Positions 17,323 through 25,544 of a stretch of DNA of 58,443 bases are shown here, one piece after another. Under the pieces are notes generated by a model, which was not told where the DNA came from, did not search any database, and saw nothing but the letters and a program-made list of their open reading frames with translations. Origin of the DNA: Bdellovibrionales bacterium (lineage in GTDB: Bacteria > Bdellovibrionota > Bdellovibrionia > Bdellovibrionales > UBA1609); contig JAIBAM010000014.1 of assembly GCA_019695175.1 (NCBI GenBank), positions 1 to 58,443 on the forward strand, read 5' to 3'. A program made the position numbers and the translations under genes. Within the stretch, counting starts at the first letter, position 1. Every line of letters starts with the position of its first letter.

Positions 17323-19252
17323 TTTATTAAAAATTATTTATCTAATTTTAGGATGTGCTTCTTTAAATTTATTTTATTGGGTAGTGGTTGAGGCTAAGGA
17401 AGAATCTGTCCGAGTTGAATCCTACATCGAGGACTACGAGCCCACTGCGGTTGGGGAAAAAATTAAAGTAGGTTTGGGTGAAATGCTTAAACTCGTGATT
17501 AAAGTGGAGTCCTCATCCAGCCAAAATATCTCAGAACCCCAGTTGCCAAGCTCCATGATAGGCTTTGAATTGCAACCGGGGCCTCCGCAAACGCAGTCCG
17601 AAAGTGTGGCGACCTTTTTTGGACAAGGCGGTCAATTTCAATCGCAACAGACTTTGTATTTTAAGTACGATATTCGAGCCTTGCAAAAGGGCGAATTCAT
17701 CCTACCAAGAATAAAAGTGAGTGTGGAAAATAAAGATTATTACACCAAAACAATTCCAATTGTTGTGACTCAAAACAAAGAGAGGTCTCAACGAAAAAAT
17801 CCCAACCCGACGGACGATTCTTTCGATCAAATGGACCAAATGGATAGTCTTTTTAATCAATTATTGCAGAGAAGGATTCGACCACGCGACCAGCAAATGG
17901 AGAATATAAATTTAGAAGACTCCTTTTTTATAAAGGCTGAAGTTGATAAACAAAAAGCTTATGTAGGGGAACAAATCACAGCCAGTTGGTACCTTTACAC
18001 TCGTGCCCAAATTCATGATATTGATACGCTCAAATACCCTGCCCTTAAAGGTTTTTGGAAAGAGGAAATTGAATTAGCCACAAGACTTAATTTTCAACAG
18101 CAAGTCGTCAATGGGGTTGTTTATCATCGAGCTCTTTTAGCATCCTATGCTTTGTTTCCTCTGTCCCCAGGAACTGCAGTTATTGATGCTTATGAAGCAA
18201 AATGCACGGTTTCTTCCCCTTCATTTTTTGGGTTTAATCGACCTCAAAAGATTGTCAAATCGAGTAAAACTATTTCTGTTGATGTTAAAGAGGTGCCCAC
18301 CCAAAATCGACCAGGGGACTACAAAGGTGCCGTCGGACAATTCTCTGCTTCGGCTCAATTGGATGAGAGCACTGTGGTGGCTCACCAACCCTTAAACTTA
18401 AAAATTCGCTTTGAAGGCAGGGGTAATGCAAAAATGCTTGATTTGCCATCACTTCACCTTCCTCCAAATTTAGAAATTTATGATAGTAAATCGGAAGCAA
18501 AATTTTTTAGAGAGGGGACTAGCTTTAAGCAATTTAATGTGGTTTTGATTCCTCGACAAGCTGGGAAGTTGGAAATTCCAGCCATTACTCTACATGCATT
18601 TAACCCAAATACTGAAAAATTTTATGAGGTTTTGACCCAACCCATAGCACTTAACGTTTTACCTGGAACAGGACAAACAGTAGGATCTTCCCTGTCCCTG
18701 AAGTCTGCTGAATCTGTGAAACCAAAACTAGAACTGACTTTACCCGGAGCAATTCTTTCCTGGCAGCCACCTTCAGTGGGGATTCAATCTTGGGTGATCT
18801 GGGGAATTTCCTTTTTACTTGTTCTTCTGATGTTCGGGGGGCTTTTTTTAAGAGAGTGGTATTCTTTGGGTTTTCAAAAAGACTTATCCAAAGTGATTCA
18901 TAAAAAAATGAACCGTATCAAACAAAAAATGAATCAAGCGGATTGGCGAAGCGTGGGCGCTGATTCAACTAATTTAGTTTATTTAATTTTGGGGGAAATT
19001 TCAGGACAAGGTGGGGCCAATCAAGAGTTAGATAAAATACTGTTGGCAACCCCTCCCAGTTTGAGAAGGGAGCTGGCCCAGCCTTTATCAGAATTGTTGA
19101 AAAGTTTTGAATTGCTCAGTTTTGCTCCAGAAGAAATGGTTGGAAACTTGAAAAATACAGAAAATCTTGCGAAATTGATTAAACAGTTGGAGAGTGTTCT
19201 CATACGAGCTCTCAAATTGATGGAAAAAGATAAAACTTCAAATTCAAAATAG
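17306..19252 (+). CDS. batD: BatD-type membrane protein
   Basis: The 648-residue protein matches BatD in size, order and layout. It starts at GTG 17306 within the end of batC, with AAGGAGAGG upstream. Residues 7-30 form a signal peptide, followed by beta-rich periplasmic repeats (for example VEKQ-like KQKAYVGEQITASWYLYTRA, RPGDYKGAVGQFSASAQLDE and RFEGRGNAKMLDLPSLHLPP, the typical BatD oxygen-tolerance motif), and a single membrane segment at about 497-520 before a cytoplasmic helical tail. A Gln/Met/Asp-rich linker lies around 165-200. It closes the Bat set before the transglycosylase genes. Confidence 0.88.
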   Translation: MIKIGSLLKIIYLILGCASLNLFYWVVVEAKEESVRVESYIEDYEPTAVGEKIKVGLGEMLKLVIKVESSSSQNISEPQLPSSMIGFELQPGPPQTQSESVATFFGQGGQFQSQQTLYFKYDIRALQKGEFILPRIKVSVENKDYYTKTIPIVVTQNKERSQRKNPNPTDDSFDQMDQMDSLFNQLLQRRIRPRDQQMENINLEDSFFIKAEVDKQKAYVGEQITASWYLYTRAQIHDIDTLKYPALKGFWKEEIELATRLNFQQQVVNGVVYHRALLASYALFPLSPGTAVIDAYEAKCTVSSPSFFGFNRPQKIVKSSKTISVDVKEVPTQNRPGDYKGAVGQFSASAQLDESTVVAHQPLNLKIRFEGRGNAKMLDLPSLHLPPNLEIYDSKSEAKFFREGTSFKQFNVVLIPRQAGKLEIPAITLHAFNPNTEKFYEVLTQPIALNVLPGTGQTVGSSLSLKSAESVKPKLELTLPGAILSWQPPSVGIQSWVIWGISFLLVLLMFGGLFLREWYSLGFQKDLSKVIHKKMNRIKQKMNQADWRSVGADSTNLVYLILGEISGQGGANQELDKILLATPPSLRRELAQPLSELLKSFELLSFAPEEMVGNLKNTENLAKLIKQLESVLIRALKLMEKDKTSNSK

Positions 19253-19299
19253 ATCTTCAAACAGGTTCTTGGAACCTTAAATATAAGGCGTAATAATTC

Positions 19300-21588
19300 G
19301 TGTTAAGAAAATTTTTTTTAATAGGTTTTGTTTTGACTTTAGGGTTCCCTATGGCTCTCTTCAGTCAAAGTACGGTAGCTAAAATGAGGACGGTTTCAGT
19401 TTCTCTTTATCAAGATTGGGTCGCACCCCGTTGGCAATATGATTCTAAAGTCAAAATCACAGGGCCTCCCATTGTTTCGGAGATGGTCCGTTTAAGGAAA
19501 GATAAATTAAATAAAAAATACAATCGCTGTGCTACGACTGCAACCAAATTAAGTCAAAGTTCTAAAGGCATGGAAGTTTGGTTGGTCACTGAAAAATTTG
19601 ATTGTATTTTGTCGGGGATCAAGTCAGGTGAAAATTTATTTTCGTCCCTAGTGACAGCGGTGAAGAATGTGGACGCCCACCCCCATTGGCTGTTGTTGGG
19701 AGCCCCTGTAAATGGATTAAAGGAACTTTATGTGGAGGCGCGAGTCCTTCTTTTCGAAAGGCAACTCAAAGCGGAACGTCGCGAGGCATGGAATAACTTC
19801 GATCAAATCATGCAGATGCAGAGCTGGCTTAATTTGGATCAGTTAGCGCGAGTTTATAGGGCGGGAGGAGAATTGGCTTTTTTGGAGCAGAATTTAAGTT
19901 TGGCAGTGAGTATGCTCCAGCAAAGTTTAAATGAAAAAGATTCTGCAGAAGTTCGAAAAAAGTTGGAATCCATTAAGAGTGTTACATTTTCTAAAAAAGA
20001 GTCTGTGATTTTAAAAGGGACGCAAAACAATCAGGAAGTAAATGCTACTTTTCTTTATGGTGAGGCCCAGGGAATTGTGGATCGTATGCAGACGGCTCTA
20101 CAATCGGGCGATTTAATCTCTGCGCTTGAAGATGGTTTAAAAATTATTGAAAAGTATAGTGGCAGTACTGCTGCAAAATGGGCTACGGATCGAGTTTTGG
20201 AAATCTATCTTAGTTTAGGTGCAAAAACTGAAGGTGATTTTCCTGTTTTGAGAAAAAGGGCTGTAAACATCATGGTCAAAGCCGATGGAGTTCGGCTGCT
20301 GCGTTGGGAAAAAAATGCCTTTGTTAAGGGTTATTACCAGGACGTATTAACTTTGGGGGCCGCTGCTATTGTTAAATTAGTGGGTCAGCCAGAAGCCACT
20401 AAAGCCATTTCTTTAGTAGCGAATGCGGCACTTTATTCTGGTGAGTTGTCTCAAGCTGAAAAATGGTTTGAAGTTTTAGTCAAAGAACATTTTGGAAGTG
20501 AGGAATCTCGTCAGGCTTTATTTCGTTTGGGATTGATTCGTTTTCGTAGCGGAAAATGGGCCGATTCCTCTGCATTTTTTGAGAAACTATTAGCTGTAGC
20601 TCCAGGATCAGATTGGGAGTATGGAGCTTTATATTGGTCTTGGCGCTGTCAGCAAAAATTAAAGTCCACTCAAGCTGCTCCCCTTGCTGAAAAGTTGATG
20701 CTGAAATATCCTCTGACTTACTATGGGTTAAGGGCGAGGGCTGAAACAAATGATGGACTTTTAGATCTGGGGTCGGCAGGGGAAAATGCCTCGAATCTCA
20801 AACTGGAGATGTGGCTTACGGAAGCGCAAAGTCAGGCTTGGGAAAGATTTCAGATTCTACTGAAAGCCGGTTGGTTTGCAGAAGCTCAAGCAGAATTGAA
20901 AATCCTGCCAGAACCTCAAAGCCCAGAAGAACGATTGATCAGATCTCGCATGCTCGTTGCGGCTTTTGATCATTTTAGTGCCATTAAAATGTTGAATCAG
21001 TCCCTAGCTGATAAACATGAATTATTTAATTTAAATTTAGCCCAATATGCGTTTCCAAGAGAGTATGAAAACCTTGTTAAGGAAAAGAGTAAAGTCAGTG
21101 GGGTGGACTCGGCTCTGGTCTGGGGTCTTATGCGACAGGAGAGTTCCTTTCGAGCCAAGGTGGTGAGTTCTTCAGATGCCTTTGGCTTAATGCAATTGTT
21201 GACGGGTACGGCACAAGAAGTCGCCAGCTCTTATAAATGGAAGGTTCCGCTGAAATGGCCGGAAGACTTATATGATCCAGAGATTAATATTAAACTGGGC
21301 ACAACGTATTTGTCCCGGATGGTGACGGCATTTAACGGACATGTTCCTTTAGCTTTAGCGGCCTACAATGCAGGAATTGGTAGAGTTCGGCGTTGGCTGA
21401 GTTATCGTCCTGATTTAGGTGATTTGGTAGGTAAAATGAGCTCGGAACCTGAAGATGAGATATGGATTGAAGAGTTGCCTTGGGAAGAAACCAGTTTTTA
21501 TGTAAAAGCAGTTTTGCGAAACTTAATATTTTATCGATTGATTGAGACCCAAGGGAAATTAAAAGTCAAAAATCCAATCTGGCAATGA
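19300..21588 (+). CDS. slt: Soluble lytic murein transglycosylase
   Basis: The 762-residue protein cleaves glycan strands of peptidoglycan to 1,6-anhydro products in the periplasm. It starts at GTG 19300, 48 bases after batD, and begins with a signal peptide (residues 1-23). The long helical middle part has superhelical, TPR-like repeats (ALFRLGLIRFRSGKWADSSA). The catalytic domain is C-terminal, with Glu614 in GLMRQESSFRAKVVSS, then DAFGLMQLLTGTAQEVA, NIKLGTTYLSRMV and PLALAAYNAGIGRVRRWL. This fits the Slt70 class. Its place at the end of the Bat run suggests a shared envelope task. Confidence 0.92.
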   Translation: MLRKFFLIGFVLTLGFPMALFSQSTVAKMRTVSVSLYQDWVAPRWQYDSKVKITGPPIVSEMVRLRKDKLNKKYNRCATTATKLSQSSKGMEVWLVTEKFDCILSGIKSGENLFSSLVTAVKNVDAHPHWLLLGAPVNGLKELYVEARVLLFERQLKAERREAWNNFDQIMQMQSWLNLDQLARVYRAGGELAFLEQNLSLAVSMLQQSLNEKDSAEVRKKLESIKSVTFSKKESVILKGTQNNQEVNATFLYGEAQGIVDRMQTALQSGDLISALEDGLKIIEKYSGSTAAKWATDRVLEIYLSLGAKTEGDFPVLRKRAVNIMVKADGVRLLRWEKNAFVKGYYQDVLTLGAAAIVKLVGQPEATKAISLVANAALYSGELSQAEKWFEVLVKEHFGSEESRQALFRLGLIRFRSGKWADSSAFFEKLLAVAPGSDWEYGALYWSWRCQQKLKSTQAAPLAEKLMLKYPLTYYGLRARAETNDGLLDLGSAGENASNLKLEMWLTEAQSQAWERFQILLKAGWFAEAQAELKILPEPQSPEERLIRSRMLVAAFDHFSAIKMLNQSLADKHELFNLNLAQYAFPREYENLVKEKSKVSGVDSALVWGLMRQESSFRAKVVSSSDAFGLMQLLTGTAQEVASSYKWKVPLKWPEDLYDPEINIKLGTTYLSRMVTAFNGHVPLALAAYNAGIGRVRRWLSYRPDLGDLVGKMSSEPEDEIWIEELPWEETSFYVKAVLRNLIFYRLIETQGKLKVKNPIWQ

Positions 21589-21809
21589 CTTAATGAGGGG
21601 TTGTTCGGGAAATTGCAGTAGTAGCCGAGGAGGCACCATTTCCGGCCCGACTCTAATATAGTTTTAAAAAGTGGTCTAGGTGATCTGGTCTAAAGACCTG
21701 TTTCTGAATTAGATTTTAAATGTAGTAGGGCGGCGTTCAATCCACTTCTACAATATTAAAAGTCTAGGAGTTAATTTGGTCTTAAGATCTTAATTTGGAG
21801 ATTCGGACA

Positions 21810-23873
21810 ATGAAAAAAACAAAAAGCAGCACAGTACTTAACCATCCAGAGAATCCAATTTCAGTTTTTAAAAGTTCAACTATTTTAGGTTGTTTTGTGA
21901 TTTTATTATCTGGTTGTGCGAGTTGGAAGTTATCCCATGACTCTAGGGTTAAGGGAAAAGAAACGGATGCCATTCAAATTTCTGGAAAAGAAAATGCATC
22001 TAAAGAAATCATGAATAATTTATCCACCAATTATCAAAGCGCTTTTGGGGATATTCCTTTGGATTTGACTCCCCTGACGAAAAAATGGATTGATTACTTT
22101 CAGGGCAAGGGTCGAAAGCACATGATGCTTTATTTGGAGCGATCTGCGCGTTATCTTCCGATGATGAAAAATACTTTGAGGGAGAACAGTTTACCTGAGG
22201 ATTTGGTTTACATTGCACTCATTGAGTCTGGTTTTAGTCCTCGGGCCCATAGTCGAGCCAATGCTGTGGGGTATTGGCAGTTTATTCGGAGTACGGGTAA
22301 ACGGTATGGGCTCAAAGTGGATCCATTTATTGACGAACGTAGAGACCCCGTTCTTTCCACTCGAGCCGCAGCAGAGTATTTTAAGACGCTTTACGGGATG
22401 TTTAATTCTTGGCATCTTTCTTTAGCGGCTTACAACGTGGGTGAAAATCGGGTCAAGCGAGCCGTTCAAACTTACTATACTAAGGACTATTGGGAATTGG
22501 TTAAAAAAAGACGAGCTTTTCCCAAAGAAACTCGACATTATGTGGCTAAATTTATAGCTGCAGCTCTGATTGCAAAAAATCCAGCACAATTTGGTTTTGA
22601 AAAAGTGGATTATCAAGCTCCTTTAGCTTTTGATACAGTCAGTTTAATTAATCCTATTAGTATGAGCAAACTGGCACTGAAAATGAATGTGTCGGTTGAT
22701 GACTTACAAATGTTGAATCCAAAGTTTCGGGGCGATTTTGTTCCCCAATATCGTGGAAGTGAAACATTAATTAGAGTTCCGGTTGGAATGGTTACTTTGG
22801 CCAGTCAATCCATACCAGAAGCTTTTTCAGAACAACCTAAAGTGTTACAAACGGCTGACTTCACCTTTTATAAAGTTAAAAAGGGCGATACGTTATCAAC
22901 CATAGCCCGACGTCATCGGGTCTCATTGGTAAAACTTCGTCAGCTCAATAACTATCAAAATAAAACATTATTGAGAGTGGGATCTCGAGTTCGGGTCCCA
23001 GATCGAGGCGGAGAATTTATTAGTTATGTGATGCCAGTAGATACAGTCAATCGCACTCTTGCTGGAGATAAAGACAATGTGAAAGTGAAGGATATTGAAA
23101 ATGAAAAACCAAACAAATCCGGAATGGCAGTTCTTTCTTCCGTAGCTAAAGTGGAGGGTGAAAGAGTCGTGGCTGAAAATACAGTAGAATCTGAGGAAGA
23201 TTCGGAAACGGCTCCCAATGATGAAGAGGATCCAGCAAGTCCACAATACACTGATAATGAAAGTTCTGAGGGATCAGAAGAAAATATAAGTAAAGAAGTG
23301 CATCAGGCCTCTTTGGATTTAAAAAATAAAAAAATAAAATCAGAAACAGATTCTATTCAACCTTCTCCTAAAGTAAATGATTTGCCTTCAAAAAATGAGA
23401 TCGTTGAAGAGCCCACACAACACATTGTCCGTCGCGGTGAGAACTTAACCTTAATTGCGCATAAGTATGGCTTAAGCGTTTCTCAATTAAAAAAGATAAA
23501 TAAACTTCCTAGACGTTCGGTTTTAAGAGCAGGGCAAACACTTATTTTAAAAACCAAGGAAGAAAGTGGCGATTTGGATAGCAAACCTTCTCCTGAGGAG
23601 GGAACTTTTCGTCGAAGTCAAAAGGGGGTTGGTGGAGCTAAAGTGGCAAGTCTTACCCGTTTAAAAGAGGGCAACCCGTCTTCTTCACGAGGGTTGAGTT
23701 CGATTAAAGAAAGTAAAAAAATTAAAGCAACACATTTGGTTAGACGAGGCGAAACGCTCGCCGACATCGCACGCAGGTATCGGATTTCGGTTGGGGCTTT
23801 GGCTCGACACAATTTAATTAAAAATAAGTCCCGACTCATTGCGGGTAGAGCTTTGGAAATTCCATTTCCATAA
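21810..23873 (+). CDS. mltD: MltD-like lytic transglycosylase lipoprotein with three LysM
   Basis: A lipoprotein that cuts peptidoglycan at the outer membrane or cell wall. I chose ATG 21810, with GGAG nine bases upstream, over the TTG at 21795. Its signal peptide ends in the lipobox LLSGC (Cys near residue 34). The transglycosylase domain shows Glu139 (LIESGFSPRAHSRANAVGYW) and SLAAYNVGENRVKRAVQTYY. Three LysM domains follow: near residues 352-395 (KVKKGDTLSTIARRHRVS), 540-583 (VRRGENLTLIAHKYGLS) and 640-687 (VRRGETLADIARRYRIS), parted by acidic linkers. MltD of E. coli has two LysM, so this is a longer form. It lies 220 bases after slt and may have its own promoter. Confidence 0.93.
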   Translation: MKKTKSSTVLNHPENPISVFKSSTILGCFVILLSGCASWKLSHDSRVKGKETDAIQISGKENASKEIMNNLSTNYQSAFGDIPLDLTPLTKKWIDYFQGKGRKHMMLYLERSARYLPMMKNTLRENSLPEDLVYIALIESGFSPRAHSRANAVGYWQFIRSTGKRYGLKVDPFIDERRDPVLSTRAAAEYFKTLYGMFNSWHLSLAAYNVGENRVKRAVQTYYTKDYWELVKKRRAFPKETRHYVAKFIAAALIAKNPAQFGFEKVDYQAPLAFDTVSLINPISMSKLALKMNVSVDDLQMLNPKFRGDFVPQYRGSETLIRVPVGMVTLASQSIPEAFSEQPKVLQTADFTFYKVKKGDTLSTIARRHRVSLVKLRQLNNYQNKTLLRVGSRVRVPDRGGEFISYVMPVDTVNRTLAGDKDNVKVKDIENEKPNKSGMAVLSSVAKVEGERVVAENTVESEEDSETAPNDEEDPASPQYTDNESSEGSEENISKEVHQASLDLKNKKIKSETDSIQPSPKVNDLPSKNEIVEEPTQHIVRRGENLTLIAHKYGLSVSQLKKINKLPRRSVLRAGQTLILKTKEESGDLDSKPSPEEGTFRRSQKGVGGAKVASLTRLKEGNPSSSRGLSSIKESKKIKATHLVRRGETLADIARRYRISVGALARHNLIKNKSRLIAGRALEIPFP

Positions 23874-24230
23874 ATTGATTGAAAGTTTTTCTGGAAAATA
23901 AGGCGGTACTTCTACATTAGTATTTTTTTCTTTTTGAGACCAAAGAGAACAGGTGAGAAACTCCTTATTATATTTTAAGTATATTTTAAGGCCAAAACTT
24001 CAGTGGTTGTTTTACCAGATAATTAACAGCCTTTGCGTTATGATTTAGTCGATTTACGTCTTGGTTCTGGTTGTTGTTTGATGAATCCCACAACCTGTTA
24101 AAAGCAAAGAAGACGCAAAAGCACTTAAAATTATTTTTATAATGTAATGATTATATTATAATCCTTAAGGAAGCATAAGAATCAATTTCGAGGAAGATTG
24201 CTTGGTTAAAATGCTTAAGGAGCATTGATA
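23874..24230. other. Intergenic region with a palindrome
   Basis: About 357 AT-rich bases after mltD. The region from 24120 on holds the palindrome listed separately and the leader of the ferredoxin-like gene (AAGGAG at 24217-24222). I looked for a tRNA-like cloverleaf and saw none. No open frame with a good start exists. Confidence 0.45.
24149..24163. promoter_or_regulatory. Perfect 7-1-7 palindrome, Fur/PerR-like
   Basis: GATTATATTATAATC is a perfect inverted repeat of seven bases around one central base, 68 bases before the start of the ferredoxin-like gene. The 7-1-7 plan and the AT-rich words resemble operators of the Fur/PerR family, which would suit a gene for an iron-sulphur protein. 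AT-rich palindromes also occur by chance, so this is weak. Confidence 0.3.
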
Positions 24231-24545
24231 ATGAAAAATAGCGACAGTCCATGGAAACATGGGGCCCTCTTTATTTGCGAAAAATGTGGAAAGCGTCAAG
24301 ATGCCGATCCTATTCTCATGAACTTTGCGATAGAAGTGAAAGAGGAATTCAAGTTGCGTCTTAAGTCTGAAAGCATTGGAAAATCAGTTCGAGTTGCAAC
24401 CTCAAGTTGCCTGAGTCTTTGTCCTCCAAACAAACAAGTTGCAGCTTGGTGTCCTTCTGAAGGGAAAATGGAGATGATTGAGCTGAAGGCTTCAGAGAAA
24501 GAAACCCTCTTTTCTTGGTTAAAGAAAAAAATAGCTAACCTCTAG
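24231..24545 (+). CDS. Small thioredoxin-like [2Fe-2S] ferredoxin-type protein
   Basis: The start is ATG 24231, eight bases after AAGGAG; TTG at 24225 would be too close. The 104-residue protein has Cys16-x-x-Cys19 (FICEKCGKRQ) and Cys60-x3-Cys64 (SSCLSLCPPNKQVA), plus Cys74. The second motif is typical of thioredoxin-fold [2Fe-2S] ferredoxins; the first pair is closer together than in the classical form (which has about ten residues between), so cluster binding is likely but not certain. It should be a soluble electron carrier or metal-binding protein. It stands alone between mltD and the chemosensory genes. Confidence 0.65.
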   Translation: MKNSDSPWKHGALFICEKCGKRQDADPILMNFAIEVKEEFKLRLKSESIGKSVRVATSSCLSLCPPNKQVAAWCPSEGKMEMIELKASEKETLFSWLKKKIANL

Positions 24546-24993
24546 AAGAGCCGTCATCCCTCAAATTCTTTTTTGATGAATCTTATTTTGTAGTTATAAC
24601 TGGAAGTCGCCACGACGTTCATATATCGCGATTTTCGACTTTGATCTGGAAAATCCCCTTATCTTTGGGATAGTTTTTTTTAAATCTAAATGAATTTGTC
24701 TAGAAATTTATAAAATAGATACAAATTAGTTTTAAAATTTGGTTAGGAAATCATTTTCGTAAATTTAATGCCGATAAAAAATTGGTTGAATTTGTTGGGT
24801 TCGCTGATGAAGACAGGATTAAAGGTTCCGTCGGATTGATTTGGATCTCACTCAGAGTTTTATACTTTATATTTTTGAACTTGGAAACATTGCGATTTTG
24901 CACTGAGACTTTGGAATTTATGGGAGCTTGCAACTTATAAATTAACTTTGTGTTTAGATTTATGTTTAAAAATTTCGCAACTTATAGGAATTT
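24546..24993. other. Leader region upstream of cheA
   Basis: About 448 AT-rich bases. It holds the sigma-28-like element at 24770-24777. A frame on the plus strand stays open from about 24720 to the TAA at 24941 but has no ATG or GTG start and no known similarity, and the minus strand also has a 60-codon open frame; I call neither a gene. Confidence 0.4.
24751..24777 (+). promoter_or_regulatory. Possible sigma-28 (FliA-type) promoter
   Basis: GCCGATAA at 24770-24777 is identical to the consensus -10 element of sigma-28 promoters for flagellar and chemotaxis genes. The matching -35 place (24751-24758, TCATTTTC) agrees only in part with TAAAGTTT. It lies about 220 bases before cheA on the coding strand, so it would suit the chemosensory operon, but the weak -35 leaves doubt. 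Confidence 0.35.
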
Positions 24994-25539
24994 ATGACAT
25001 TTACAGATCAAGAAATTGAAGAATTTAAAATTGAAGCCATGGATCTTCTGGAAAACGCCGAAAAAAGTTTGTTGGGAATTGATAGTGAACAAGATTTTTC
25101 AAAAACATTTGATAGTATTTTTAGGTGTTTTCATAACTTGAAGGGTGGATCTGGAATGATGGAAATGACCGCCCTGCAAACCCACGTACATGAACTGGAA
25201 ACTATTTTAATGGATTTTAAGCCTGGGCCTACTATTCCAACCCATTATGTAAAATTTTTTCTCAAAGGTATAGACGCTGCGAGAAATCTTCTCGATGGTA
25301 AAGAAATTGAATTTAGTTATAACTTAGAAAACAGTCTGACTCAAAACACTGAAAAACAAAAACATGAAATCGCAAAAACGAATTCTGAAAGCAAATTAGA
25401 GAAAAGTTTAGAAAAGTCATTTGAGAATTCCATAGAAAAGGTTCCAGATTCAAAAACAAATATTAGAGATGAATTGTCTCAATCTAAAATGACTAAAGAA
25501 TCACTCACAGAATTTTTTCGGAGAGCGAAGAAGCACTAG
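24994..25539 (+). CDS. cheA: CheA histidine kinase, N-terminal Hpt part (frameshifted)
   Basis: This 181-codon frame holds the first phosphotransfer (Hpt) domain of a CheA kinase, with phospho-acceptor His47 in FRCFHNLKGGSGMM. A charged linker follows (KLEKSLEKSFENSIEKV). The frame ends at TAG 25537-25539, but the reading in the next frame continues without a break in sense as SESEEALDRVAHVLKLL into the second Hpt domain, so this is the front of a single gene reaching to 28082. The break lies in a run of six T at 25513-25518; one more T would restore one frame. It may be a real mutation, an assembly error or a frameshift site. Confidence 0.8.
   Translation: MTFTDQEIEEFKIEAMDLLENAEKSLLGIDSEQDFSKTFDSIFRCFHNLKGGSGMMEMTALQTHVHELETILMDFKPGPTIPTHYVKFFLKGIDAARNLLDGKEIEFSYNLENSLTQNTEKQKHEIAKTNSESKLEKSLEKSFENSIEKVPDSKTNIRDELSQSKMTKESLTEFFRRAKKH
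25510..25521 (+). other. Frameshift site in cheA (run of six T)
   Basis: The first frame reads GAA TTT TTT CGG, the second frame TTT TCG GAG AGC GAA GAA. Adding one T, or stepping back one base on the second TTT, joins them into TEFFSESEEALDR, a natural Hpt helix. The site is not a standard X-XXY-YYZ heptamer, but the second Phe codon can re-pair fully one base back. Six T is a common place for indel errors. Confidence 0.75.
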
Positions 25540-25544
25540 ATCGT

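Noticed and set aside
24718-24941. Open frame on the plus strand before cheA
   Set aside because: It is open for about 74 codons but has no ATG or GTG start, no ribosome site and no family resemblance. It could be a gene remnant, but that cannot be shown.
25512-25519. Programmed -1 frameshift heptamer in cheA
   Set aside because: The bases A TTT TTT C do not fit X-XXY-YYZ and no downstream stem was seen, so recoding is kept only as one option in the finding.
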